Shown here: positions 35,925 through 45,950 of the stretch, piece after piece
Position numbering within the stretch: position 1 is the first letter of the stretch
How the letters are laid out: every line of letters begins with the position of its first letter
From: Terana coerulea
Taxonomy: Eukaryota > Basidiomycota > Agaricomycetes > Polyporales > Phanerochaetaceae
Direction of reading: 5' to 3'
Length of the DNA: 64,000 nucleotides
Assembly (NCBI GenBank): GCA_024811115.1
Contig: JAKOGH010000142.1
Span: forward strand, 310,001-374,000
Notes under the pieces: generated by a model
What the model saw: only the letters and a program-made list of their open reading frames with translations
Databases searched by the model: none
What the model was told of the DNA's origin: nothing
Translations under genes and position numbers: made by a program

Positions 35925-37982
35925 TCAAAGCCGCATCGCCGCCCCGAGGACGTCCCTGGCACAGAGGTACAGCCACAGTCGCGCGTTCGCCTTGTCAAGG
36001 TCGGCTTCACCCTTGACGATCAGCACCTCCCATGCGCTAGAGATCGCATGACTGAGACGGAAGGCGTAGGTGACCACTGTGCTGGGCTCGTGCGTAGCCA
36101 ACGCCTTCTTGACGACGTCGGGGTATGAGCCGAGCAGGAAGACGATGTCGCGGCCCGAGGGCTCAGTGAGCAGATTGGTATTGATGGCAGCGGGCTGGGG
36201 CAGAGGGATGAGTTCGGGGTTCTTACGCTCCATGGACGCAAGTCGGACGTGGGCGTATTGGAGGTACGGGCCGGTGTCGCCCTCGAAGGAAAGCATCCGA
36301 TCCCAGTTGAAGGAGTAGTTGTTAATTCTAAGCACGACGCAATGATCAGCGAGATGCGATAAGGGCTAAACAGAAATGACTCGCCGCTTGGCAGACATGT
36401 CCTGGATCTTGACACCCGAAATCCCGACCTCCTGTGCTACATGCTCAGGGTTATCGATGTTGGCGTACTTTCTCCTCATTCGACCTCATTTGCTCGTGCA
36501 TGACGGAAGCCGCCTCTTTGATGATCTGGTCGAGGAAGACGACGGTGCCCCGACGGGTGCTCATACCCTGAACCAAGCCGTAGTTGATGTGTTCGATGTT
36601 GTCGGCCCAAGGGAACTCCATGAGCTTCAGCACCTTAATGAACTGTGCCAGATGCAGATCCTGTTGCGAGGAGACAACGTAGATCATCTTGTCAAACTTA
36701 TACTTCTCGTACCGTTCAATCGCCCCACCGATATCTCGGGTGAGGTAGATTGACGTGCCATCTGGTAGGTAGTGTCAGCCCCATTTACCCAAACATGAGC
36801 GTGAATCTCGCCGGAGACACGTACCTTTCTTCCGGACAATTGCGCGGGCCAGCTTCCACTTCTCCAGATTCACGAGCTTGGCACCATCGGATTCCTCAAT
36901 CAGCTTCATCTCATCCAGCCGCTCAATCGCCTTGGCCTGCCACTCCTTTCCGACCATGCTCTCGCCAACGTATTCATCGAAGTGCACGTTTAGACGGGCG
37001 TACTCCTCCACGTACTTCTTGACCGAGAGCTCGCGCCATTTCCGCCAGTTGACGAGCGCGGACTCGTCGCCGTCCTCCATGCGCTTGAAGAACTTGGCAG
37101 CCTCGATTTTGACGTTAGGGTCTTTCTCCGCATCCGCGTTGACCTTGACGTATATTTCAAGCAAGTGTTTGATAGCATCCTCCTCCAGCTTATGTTCGTC
37201 GCCGTACTTCTCAAAGCCGACAGCAATGAGACCGAACTGCACAACATCAGTGAGAGTCCGAACACCGAGATAGCGTTCTGCACACCTGGGTACCCCAGTC
37301 ACCGAGATAGTTAAGCGAATGCACCTCCCATCCGCTCGCCTTGTAGAGATTCGCGAGGAACGCGCCGATGATTGTACTTCGCAAATGGCCGACATGGAAT
37401 GACTTGGCGATATTTGGCGAAGAGTACTCGATAATAACTTTTTGCCCTTGCCGGACGTGCTTGTCCCGTATTCTGGCTCTTTTGAAGGGGTATTGTGAGT
37501 GAGATCGTGGACTTGGGTGAGGACGAGTCGGTTGAGGGTTGTGGTCTTGCACTTGAAGTGAAGGAAGGCCTTGTCATGCACGACGCTTTCTATCCAGTCA
37601 TCGGCTTGGAACTGAAGTGAGAGTTATGAGTATCTCATTAGACAAACATCGTTACGTAGTAGAACGTCGCGTCTGCAAGTTCACAACTAGTTGTTCGAGA
37701 CGATCAGACACATGTTGTGCTCACCTGGTCAATAACCTTCTTGGCCAATTCGTCCACCTTCCCTGGTAGCCTGAACCGGGGAAGCGCGATGGTGAAGTCC
37801 TCTCCCTTCTTGCCATAGTCGACCCCGTTGTAAACTTGCTCGAGAGTCAACGGTGGCAACGCACTCGAGACTTTCTGAGCAATTGCGGCTCGGAATGCAT
37901 CTAGCACGGATCGCTCAGGCTGAGTGCCTGGCACCTCAGGCAGCGGTGGAAGGTTCGCGAGGAACGAAGAGGTTGAAGCCAT
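35925..37982 (-). CDS. RRS1: arginyl-tRNA synthetase (two apparent indels)
   Basis: Class I synthetase charging tRNA-Arg. The first ATG in frame is 37982 ([14 protein letters not shown]). Exon 1 ends at 37725 and exon 2 starts at 37611. The HIGH-type motif appears as [12 protein letters not shown] in the block after KGKK and before [21 protein letters not shown] corresponds to the KMSK loop of eukaryotic ArgRS. The anticodon-binding DALR domain ends [11 protein letters not shown]. The N-terminal Add1-like domain ([20 protein letters not shown]) is present. One base is missing at 37439-37443 (KKV...EYSSPNIAK) and one is surplus at 36469-36471 ([13 protein letters not shown]). An essential gene broken twice implies assembly errors. 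The frame stays open 35 codons upstream of the ATG with a basic, acid-free sequence (see findings). Confidence 0.92.
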
Positions 37983-38087
37983 GGTCCGAATGGATGGTTT
38001 GCGCAGGCGGGACGGTAAGGAGGACAGAGGACTGACCGCACTGCGGGGGACTACTTTTCGTAGGGTGAGAGTGAGAAGGAAAGCCAC
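37983..38087 (-). other. in-frame N-terminal extension of ArgRS, possible mitochondrial presequence without AUG
   Basis: Upstream of the ATG the frame reads VAFLLTLTLRKVV, then RSAVSPLSSLPSRLRKPSI. It has seven Arg/Lys, many Ser/Leu and no Asp or Glu. It opens with GTG at 38087 and an in-frame TAA lies four codons earlier. The composition is that of a mitochondrial targeting sequence, so a near-cognate start or an unseen upstream exon is possible. Confidence 0.45.
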
Positions 38088-38340
38088 TTTGCAGGATTAT
38101 TTTGTGAGTAGACTCGAGTCAGTGCAATCGATTGGGATTTTTGCTACACGCTCATCGGAATCATGAACTCCTCCTCCCGGGATTTGATCGAGGTCCGGCT
38201 TCTTACACTCGGTGCCTAAATTGGCAAGAATGGTTTGTGACGACCAGCGACTCGTGTGCCCTTTTCAATTCGCCGAAGATACGGATACAAAGCTTGGCAA
38301 CATACACTACAGTCTAATGAATAGCGGAGATCCCCTCTTG

Positions 38341-38438
38341 TATAAAATATCCCATGTATCTGACCCGACGAAGTACCCCATATAACCCATATTAGCCCAA
38401 TTCTAGCCCATATCCTGGTAAACGTGACAAAAACCCAT
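38341..38438. repeat. cluster of CCCAT/CCCAA motifs
   Basis: In the spacer between ArgRS and MIOX, CCCA(T/A) with AT-rich flanks occurs at 38351, 38377, 38386, 38396, 38407 and 38434, often as TA(A/G)CCCATAT. The rest of 38088-38474 shows no gene. Confidence 0.5.
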
Positions 38439-38474
38439 GAAAGACCACGAAAAACCCCAGCGGCGAAGGTGTGT

Positions 38475-39864
38475 TCACCATTCGATGATGTCGGGGAAGA
38501 ACTTGGTGATCAGCCCTTGATAATACGGCTTCAACCTTTCCGGCTCAACCGGCTCGTCGCTCTTGCTGTACAGGTCGTACGGGTTGAAGGCACGAACGGC
38601 CTCCAGGGCTCGTTGATCGCTGGCATTAGTGAGATGCTGGTATGCGTTCTCTCTGTGCCACCTGTTTATTGGGAAGGTTCAGCTGATGATAGGATTGGGC
38701 AAAGAGTTTAAGCTCACGGGTAGAAGCTGTGGTAGCGAATCATGTGCAAAGCATCGTCTGGCAGACTGCACTGGTTCTTCAAAACGTGGTATAGATACTG
38801 GGGCAACGTTACGGGCTTAGACAGGGAATTAGCAGGGCAAAAAGGGACTAACCTCATCATGGCCCCACGAAAGCATGACGTTCTCGAGTCCACAGTGCGG
38901 CTCATACACTCCATATTCGGTAGAGTATACGGGATCGTGGAAGTCAGGATTGCCCTGGAATGTGTCCGGATAAATGTTCTTATCCGAGAACTTGCACCCG
39001 ACCACGAAGGTATCCTACAGAGTTGTTCAGTGTCCATACGCACACTGTATCAAAGTAATAGATACGTACCCCTACAACGTCCCATTGACCACTAGAAATG
39101 CTATGATGAGCCAGAGTACGTGAGCGGACGGTCAAGACTCACTCTGAACCGAATATATGCAGTAGCTTTCCCAAATCATGAACGAGTCCCGCCACCTGTC
39201 AACACGAAGTCAGTTGAAGTAATACGCCGAGCCGAGGTCAGTTGTGCTTTCCTGCATCCATTCAGGCTTTCCATCTCGCCGGATAGCCTCAGCGGTTTGC
39301 AAGAGGTGCTCAATCTGCGACACACTTGTCTGTAACACAGTTAGCAACCCGAAAAGGCGTAATCACGGCCGGAGCTCACATCAGGGTCGGAGTCGTCCAC
39401 GAGAGTGTTCAGCATCTCCATGGCTTCCCATATGCCTAACACATATCGAGTTCAATCGCGGTACCAAAGAGCGGATGCGGCTTAAGAGGCCCTTACCCAT
39501 CCTTGCGCGCACGGTCTTCTTGAAGTTCGCACGAACCTTGATGTTGAATTCTACAGTTTGCTTCTCTGTTCACAAGCACATGAGCGACTACGATGCGACC
39601 CTGCAGCATAGGACATACCGTGCTGCTCCTTGTAAAACTTCTTCACCCGATCGCAGGCTTCCTCGTACTGGCGAAACTGCGTCTTATCCTTCTCTGTGTC
39701 AAAGCTCGACGCGTCGTCCCATTCATGGACAGTCTTGAGCTTGTTCACTGTGGGAGGCAGTTAAGCCTGAGCTACACTGAATTGTGCAGTAGCGTCGTGG
39801 AGACAAACCTTCGTCAATAGCGTCAGAGACCTCTTCCAGATGATGTGGCGCAGTGGGGATCATC
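38475..39864 (-). CDS. MIOX: myo-inositol oxygenase
   Basis: Di-iron enzyme that opens myo-inositol to D-glucuronate. Start ATG 39864 ([18 protein letters not shown]), stop at 38475, about nine exons, frame consistent. Iron and substrate motifs are [63 protein letters not shown] and [12 protein letters not shown]. The C-terminus FFPDIIEW is typical. One intron, after PEWMQ at about 39263, shows GA instead of GT at the donor (GAAAGC) while the acceptor TTGACAG is normal. A TATA box lies upstream at 39973-39979, which supports the chosen start over a longer reading frame. Confidence 0.93.
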
Positions 39865-39972
39865 TTGGTAGTGGTGTGGTATGTGTTGGGATGAAGGTGT
39901 AGTCGAACTGGTTATCCCGGTGAGTGTTTGGGATGAGGTGTCTGGCCAGGAACTGCTCAAGGCATGGTCCCT

Positions 39973-39979
39973 TTTATAT
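39973..39979 (-). promoter_or_regulatory. TATA box of MIOX
   Basis: Minus-strand CATATAAAAGG lies about 110 bp before the MIOX ATG at 39864, at the spacing expected for a short 5' leader. Confidence 0.55.
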
Positions 39980-41542
39980 GACAGGGACTAACCCTGTACA
40001 GCGGCGTTGCCGTTATGCCGTGTCACTAAGAACCTCGGACGCCTTGAGGACAGCTCGGAATCCACTGGCAGTCAGGCGGCGATTGCTGCTCTTTCCCTCT
40101 CGGACGAATCGGTCGAGCAGCGTCCACACGATTGGTATGAGCGTGGATTGAGAGGCGGTCCTGCTTTAATCTAGGGCTCTGCGCCCACCGCCGGGTTCAT
40201 ATAAGCCTTCCCGTCCTCATACTTAAGGTTGGGTTGGCGTTCTACCAAACGCTGGCCGGGAGTAATCACGGGTACCAGCGCAGAGCGGAGCTTTGGCAGT
40301 CCGAGTGTACAGCAAAAGCAAGATGATTGAAGCGGCAGAGGCCAGGAGAGGGAGAGAGGAGTCTGAATTTGACAGTGTACCAATAACGACTTGGCAGAAA
40401 GCAAGTTGCGGTGATGGGCGGCTGCGTGCACTGAGCTCGCACTGCTAAGGCGTCATACTTCTGACCCTTCCTAGGAAAGCCTCGTGTAGTGCGAGCGGCC
40501 CCAGCAAGGCAAGCTAACACTATTCAAGGCTAAACGGACGCCATGCAGACTCTCAAGTACACAGTTTATTCCTGTCCGATGAAAGCAGGAGTCGGTGTCA
40601 CGGTCCTAGACACCGAGAAGATGCTGCAGAGGCCACGCAAGAGTGCTGCTATTCCTTAAGGACATGGAGACGATCTCAGGTCCATCATGCAGGGTCGAGC
40701 GGATTTCCTCATGGCAGGCCGAACGTAACAACGCGCAGAGCTACAGAATGGGGAGGGAGATGGATAGATTTAGAAGCGGGAGCACACAGGAGCACACCTG
40801 TGGCTATGGTCGCTCACCTGCCCGAAGACAGACTCCACTTGTCAGAAGCCTACTACCATGGTTGTCATATCTGAGTCTGTGGTGACCGTCCAAGGATGAC
40901 CTGGGCATCTGTGCGATTTCCTGTGCTTGTCACTGCAACTGCCTGAGCACATTGTCCGTGTGATTATACGACGGTTGGCCGATGTCCGCTGACGGAGTTG
41001 TGGACGGACGCCGCTGTATCGACGCCTCGGTCATGAAGCAGCGCTTCAACCCGACCCTGATCAGCATCCGGACTTTGGGCCTTGGAACTGTCGGTACGTA
41101 GCGTAATTGCTAGATCAGCCAATTTAAGGGGGCAGCGGCGCATGCTTGTGCAATGTGTCCTGTACACAGCATAGACGTTACAAAGAGAGGGCGGAAGGGG
41201 ATTCCTGCTGCCCTCTCTTTGCCCGTGATACGTGCTTTAAGCATCTCAAATCGTTACGGCACGTACTAAGGCTTCAAGAATGACCTCTCGAAGCTGATGT
41301 CAGAGGGACTATCGGTGATAACAAACTCGTGTTGACAATTACACTACAAACTTCGAAGGCGTCAGGCAGTTTTCTAAGGAATCCAGTAATGAACTCACCA
41401 TCATAGGGTAGCACTAAGGTATACTGTGCAATGGTTATATCGTATATGCCGTTCCCTCCAAGGGTATCAGCCAAGGAGAAAAAAATCAAAGGGAGGGAAG
41501 TCTTGGTAAAAAGATGAAGCAATCAACACTTAGTCCCAGGCT
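39980..41542. other. intergenic, one weak small frame
   Basis: No recognisable gene. A minus-strand frame ending at 40171 reads RSALVPVITPGQRLVERQPN and closes AYMNPAVGAEP. It looks protein-like and might be the last exon of a small, perhaps mitochondrial, protein, but a start and splice chain could not be built. 40550-41270 is empty of signals. Confidence 0.3.
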
Positions 41543-42575
41543 TCAGACAACCTGAGACGTGAAAACGAATAACCATATCAGGCCCAATAAACCCATACTT
41601 GATGTGTTCCATAGACCAGCCCCAACACTGGCGGCACCTGAAGCATCTGCGAGCGGAACAGCGGCACCTATGGTTTGGTTCAAGCAATCCAGGAAGGAAG
41701 AGTCCACCCAAGAGGGCAAGGGAGTGTCCGGCGTCGGGGTATCGGATAGGGCTGCCGTGTCGTTGTACCCATCAAGCGTCAATACAACGCTGCTAGCACG
41801 GTAGTACTGCACGGCTTGCTCCGGGCGAGGCTGAGAAGGATCCGAGGAGTTGAGCGGGGTGACAGTCAGCGCCGTCATGTTGCCCAACGTGCAATTTCCG
41901 GCCACCGAATCTATCAACGAGGTGACGGTGGAATTGTCGGCCAGTAAGTGGAAGGTGTTATTGGAATTCGTGTCAGCGAACGTCGTCTGGGCCATGGCTC
42001 CGCCTGGACGACTTGAGTTGTTCACATCACCATACTGGTCGCACATTCATTGGAAGGTTAGTTGAACGCCTGTAGATCCGACTGCTATCGGGCATACCTC
42101 GTTAGAATCGTGCAAATAGACTGCGCCGTAGCCAAGGCCACCGCCCCATACCACAGGCCAGAAGATGAAGGGGAAGCCAAGTCCGCCAACGCCACGGCTG
42201 GTGACGCCAGGGTACCCGCTCCCGTAGGTTCTATAAGATAAGAACCGCTCAGAAGCCATTCCATAGTCAGAAATGGCAGACTGACTGTGATCCGAATACT
42301 TGATTTCGTGTTCCCCCTCCTTGAGTACGGCCGGCGAAGGACTGACCGGAAGCAATGGTAGTCGACCTTCCACCGCCTGCACCGTACGCTGTGCTAGTTC
42401 GGCCAGTACTGCCTGACGAGCCGGAGATAGGGACGCTGCTCTTCCCTGTGGAACTCGACGATGAACCGCTGGAGCCAGAGCTACCTCCTTTGCCCCCGCT
42501 ACCGCTGCTGCCGCCACTTCCACCACTGCTTCCTCCGCCCTTGCCTCCTCCCCTTCCGGGGGATATATACGCTGA
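41543..42575 (-). CDS. Gly/Ser-rich secreted or surface protein, conserved hypothetical
   Basis: Three visible exons. The first, from an acceptor at 42575, reads SAYISPGRGGG followed by long Gly/Ser/Lys repeats, then ISGSSGSTGRTSTAYGAGGG, TTIASGQSFAGR and GGGTRNQVFGSQ. An intron with GTCAGT/TATAG leads to TYGSGYPGVTSRGVGGLGFP, FIFWPVVWGGGLGYGAVYLH and DSNE. After another intron come YGDVNNSSRPGGAMAQTTF, several N-glycosylation sites and a C-terminal hydrophobic stretch (MGLLGLIWLFVFTS) fitting a GPI or tail anchor. The pattern resembles a conserved hypothetical protein of Agaricomycetes. The first exon with a signal peptide was not located; upstream frame remains open to 42920. Confidence 0.6.
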
Positions 42576-43302
42576 CTTAGAGATGTGAACACAGGAACGT
42601 ACATCGAGAACGTGTGCTGGGGGGTTGTGGGTTGTGTGGAACGTGCTTTCGCTGAGCGTCGGGAGACTTGCTTTTATGTCGTCACAAGCGATGTGGGGCG
42701 GTGTGGCGATTACAGTAAAACGGAGCGCTGGGTTCCTACCAGAATTCTGCGCCGGTGAACATGAGTCGAACTTGGTTAGTGATTCAAGCAGTGAGGTGGA
42801 CCATGACCAGCACCGGACAGCCTCGCGGACTCCGCCCGCGCCTACGACAATGCGAAACGGGCCGATGACGCCGCCCTCGCGCGTAATGGTATGCCAAGCA
42901 CAGACCTCTTGCAAGGCCAAACATTTCGTGTAACCTGCTCGTACGCTGCAACAGGATCGAGGGTAGCCTTAGGCTCACAAAGCATGTACTGGACCATCCA
43001 AGACAAGCGGTCACCTGAAGTATGGCAGGAGAAATACAATTGTTCTTACAGGCGCAACCTTCCCAGCTCGTCCGCTACGGCATCAATATGCACCGCAACG
43101 ACATACAACAACTCCGACTATTCCTTTGCTCGGGACAGGGCATCAAGTCCCCGCTTATGAGCAGTGCCCCACAGCCCTAATGCACGGCTTTGCGCGACAT
43201 CATGTTCTGCATAATGATTGCGAGAGCGGAAAGATAGGTAATGGGAGAGCATGACTATAGACCATACAGAACAAAGGCGACATGACGGGATTGGCAGAAG
43301 GC
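42576..43302. other. intergenic or missing 5' exon of the Gly/Ser-rich gene
   Basis: Open reading frame on the minus strand without clear leader. No other gene signal up to the RPS6 stop. Confidence 0.35.
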
Positions 43303-44289
43303 TTAGGCAGTCCTGGCAAGTGAGAACAGATTAGTCTCTCGTAAGCCTTTAGCACGTGAGGGACGACGTACTTCTTGTGCGCCGCCTTGACGTGCGCAAC
43401 CTTCTCCTTCTTCTCGGCAACACGCTTGGCCAGAAGAGCACTACAGTGCCGTTAGTATTCGCTATGTGGCTCTATGACTAGGTCACTAACTCGTATTCGA
43501 TCTTCTGCTCCTTTTGACGTTCGATACGGCGGCGCTTAAGGGAGCGGAGGTGACGGCGGCGCTGGAGACGAACGGGGGTAACCAACCGCTGGATCTTAGG
43601 CCTGGAAAATGGTCAGAGGCAAAGATGGTGAGGAGCTTGTGATTACGCACGCCTTGGTGTAGGGCTTAGCACCCTCCTTCTTGGTGCTGACAACCTCTCG
43701 CCTGACAACGTACTTCCGGACGTCGTCCTCCTTAGACAAGTTGAAGAACTTGCGAATCTTGGTTGCCCGCTTGGGACCAAGACGCTTGGGGAGGACGGTG
43801 TCAGTCAAGCCGGGGATCTCGTTCTCGCCCTGCTTAACGATGACAACGGAGACAACAGCAATGTCCGGGCCGATAATGCAGCCACGAACGGACTTGCGCT
43901 TGCGTTCACCAGCGCGGCGGGTGCGGTAGCAAGAGTGGCCGTCGGAAAGGAGGAGGCGGACACGGTAGGGGACAAGGACACCCTGCTTCATGGGGAAACC
44001 CTGCTTGTCGTTTCCACCAGTAATGCGGAAAACGTAGCCTTTCCATTCGTCACCCAGAGAGTCGGCCGGGACCTCTTGAGCGATCTTCTTGTCGTAGAAG
44101 ACACGGCTGTCGTACGTGAATAAGTCATCGGCTCCGTCCTGACATGGTCAAGTAGCGTACTAGTTCCTCTCCTGGTCGAAGTCGACGAGCTTTTGGGCCC
44201 CAGTTGCGGGGTCTAACCGTGAGGCATGGTTTAGGCATGCAGCTCGTGTCGTACAAGTGTCAGGACTTACTTGCGATATTGATCTTCAT
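43303..44289 (-). CDS. RPS6: 40S ribosomal protein S6 (eS6)
   Basis: Small-subunit ribosomal protein, about 235 residues. Exon 1 codes MKINIA (44289-44271). Exon 2 continues [16 protein letters not shown] and, after an intron with [32 protein letters not shown]. Hallmarks are [75 protein letters not shown] and the basic tail [18 protein letters not shown]. The last intron leaves only a few codons (TA and stop at 43303). No frame break. Divergent from RPS13. Confidence 0.96.
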
Positions 44290-44665
44290 GCTGTAATACC
44301 AAGTCCAAAAATACGCGGGAAAGTGTCAATAATTCGGTTAACAAAGGTCGTAGGGACAAAGTAATGACCTTGGATAGTCGAGGAGCCTGTCTCCGTCAAC
44401 GGCAACGACGTCGGAGAAGTCTTGAACGGCGGTCGGGCGTGTGGTGAACCAAACAGAGCCAAGCGTGTAGTGGCTGGGCGCCAAAACGAGGTACTGTACA
44501 GTCTCGGCAGCCACAGTCCCGATTTGGCACGTGGTAGCGCTGCTGCACGAGCTCAACGGCACCGACGACGGCAAGACCTCAAGACTCGCTCCCCGCCACA
44601 AAATTCGTGAGTCTATATAGTCCGAAAGCTGTGCTGGGGTGCTGAATGTACATCTCAGAGCTAAG
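44290..44665. promoter_or_regulatory. bidirectional promoter of RPS6 and RPS13
   Basis: 376 bp separate the start codons of two divergent 40S protein genes, so both promoters lie here, which would suit coordinated expression. A frame through the interval (44338-44697, -) is not a gene. Confidence 0.6.
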
Positions 44666-45246
44666 ATGGGTCGTATGCACGCTCCCGGAAAGGGCATTTG
44701 TATGTTTCTACATAGGTCGTATACTCGTGGAGAGATCCTAAGACTGTTCGTCGGCTAGCGTCCTCTGCCCTCCCTTACCGCCGCACTCCCCCTTCATGGC
44801 TCAAGACCACTCCTGAGGACGTCGTCGACCACATCGCGAAGCTCGCCCGTAAGGGTTTGACACCCTCGCAGATCGGTGTTACCCTGCGTGACTCGCACGG
44901 TATCCCCCAGGTGCGCTTCGTCACCGGTAACAAGATTCTCCGTATCTTGAAGACCAACGGTATGTACACGCCCAAGTCACTGGAAAAGAGCATTCTCGGT
45001 GGGTATTAACACTTGTGGTTCTTAGGTCTTGCCCCACAAATCCCCGAGGACTTGTGGCACCTTGTTAAGAAGGCTGTCGCCGTCCGCAAGCACTTGGAGA
45101 CCAACCGCAAGGACAAGGACTCCAAGTTCCGTCTCATTCTCATTGAGTCCCGTATCCACCGCCTTGCTCGCTACTACAAGACCAAGCAGCAGATCCCGCC
45201 AACATTCAAGTACGACTCTGCTACTGCTTCCACCCTCATTGCATGA
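44666..45246 (+). CDS. RPS13: 40S ribosomal protein S13 (uS15)
   Basis: Small-subunit ribosomal protein of the uS15 family, 151 residues. Exons 44666-44699 ([11 protein letters not shown]), 44759-44959 and 45026-45246 join in phase. The text [83 protein letters not shown] and the ending ASTLIA are the standard eukaryotic S13 sequence. No frame break. Confidence 0.97.
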
Positions 45247-45950
45247 ACGTTCGTGCGATGTTACCTCGGAGTAGAGTGGCAGGTGGATGCTCAGGACTTT
45301 GCTGTGCGTAGGCGGGTTGGGCTGTTTCTTCTATGTTATTGCATTTTCCCTCTCCATGACCTCTCGTCGCAATGCAAAATAGGTGTATGCTATCCATGAA
45401 ATACCTGGTGCCTCTTTGTCACATGGTATGGTCCCAACACGCTCATATTGCGCGTCTCACATCTCGAAAGTCTTCGCCATCCCCGCCAGTCTTACTTAGT
45501 CTCTCGCGGAGAGAGATGCATCACGATCCATTTAAGACTAAAAACCAGCGGAGTTCCTGCAGTACACTATACCAGTGTTGCCGAGTCCATGCATCATGCA
45601 GGCTGTACAGCCTGTACTGGCAAAGCGGCGTATACGTATACGTCAAGCATAAATATTAAATGCATGCAACATGCTCACATTTCACAGATGAGCGCCTAGC
45701 GCAGTAGACGGGTCATGGTACTGTCATGGTGGCCACTGGCACAGGCCTGCACAAGCCACCATCTTCGGCCGTCCTGGTGTCTTTCGACCTTGGCCTGGAT
45801 GCAGCCCTCGAGCCTTTCGAACTCTGGCTAGTCATCTAACCCTCAATATCTTGCGCGATTAGACTCTTCCCCACTATTGCCGTATTCCAAAACCCACTAT
45901 CCCGACTACAAAGCGACAGCCATTGGGCCAACAAGCATTCATTGGAAACT
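45247..45950. other. intergenic
   Basis: 3' flank of RPS13 and upstream region of the left-arm F-box-like gene. No gene seen. Confidence 0.4.

Noticed and set aside
38341..38438. Telomere-like sequence in the CCCAT cluster
   Set aside because: Does not match TTAGGG or CCCTAA repeats and is imperfect and short.
39864..39960. Longer MIOX N-terminus (HLIPNTHRDNQFDYTFIP) upstream of ATG 39864
   Set aside because: It is in another frame, and a TATA box at 39973-39979 would place this stretch in the 5' leader; kept only as a possibility if an indel is found.
40171..40431. Small minus-strand frame ending AYMNPAVGAEP
   Set aside because: Looks protein-like at its end, but no start codon or phase-consistent upstream exon could be built.
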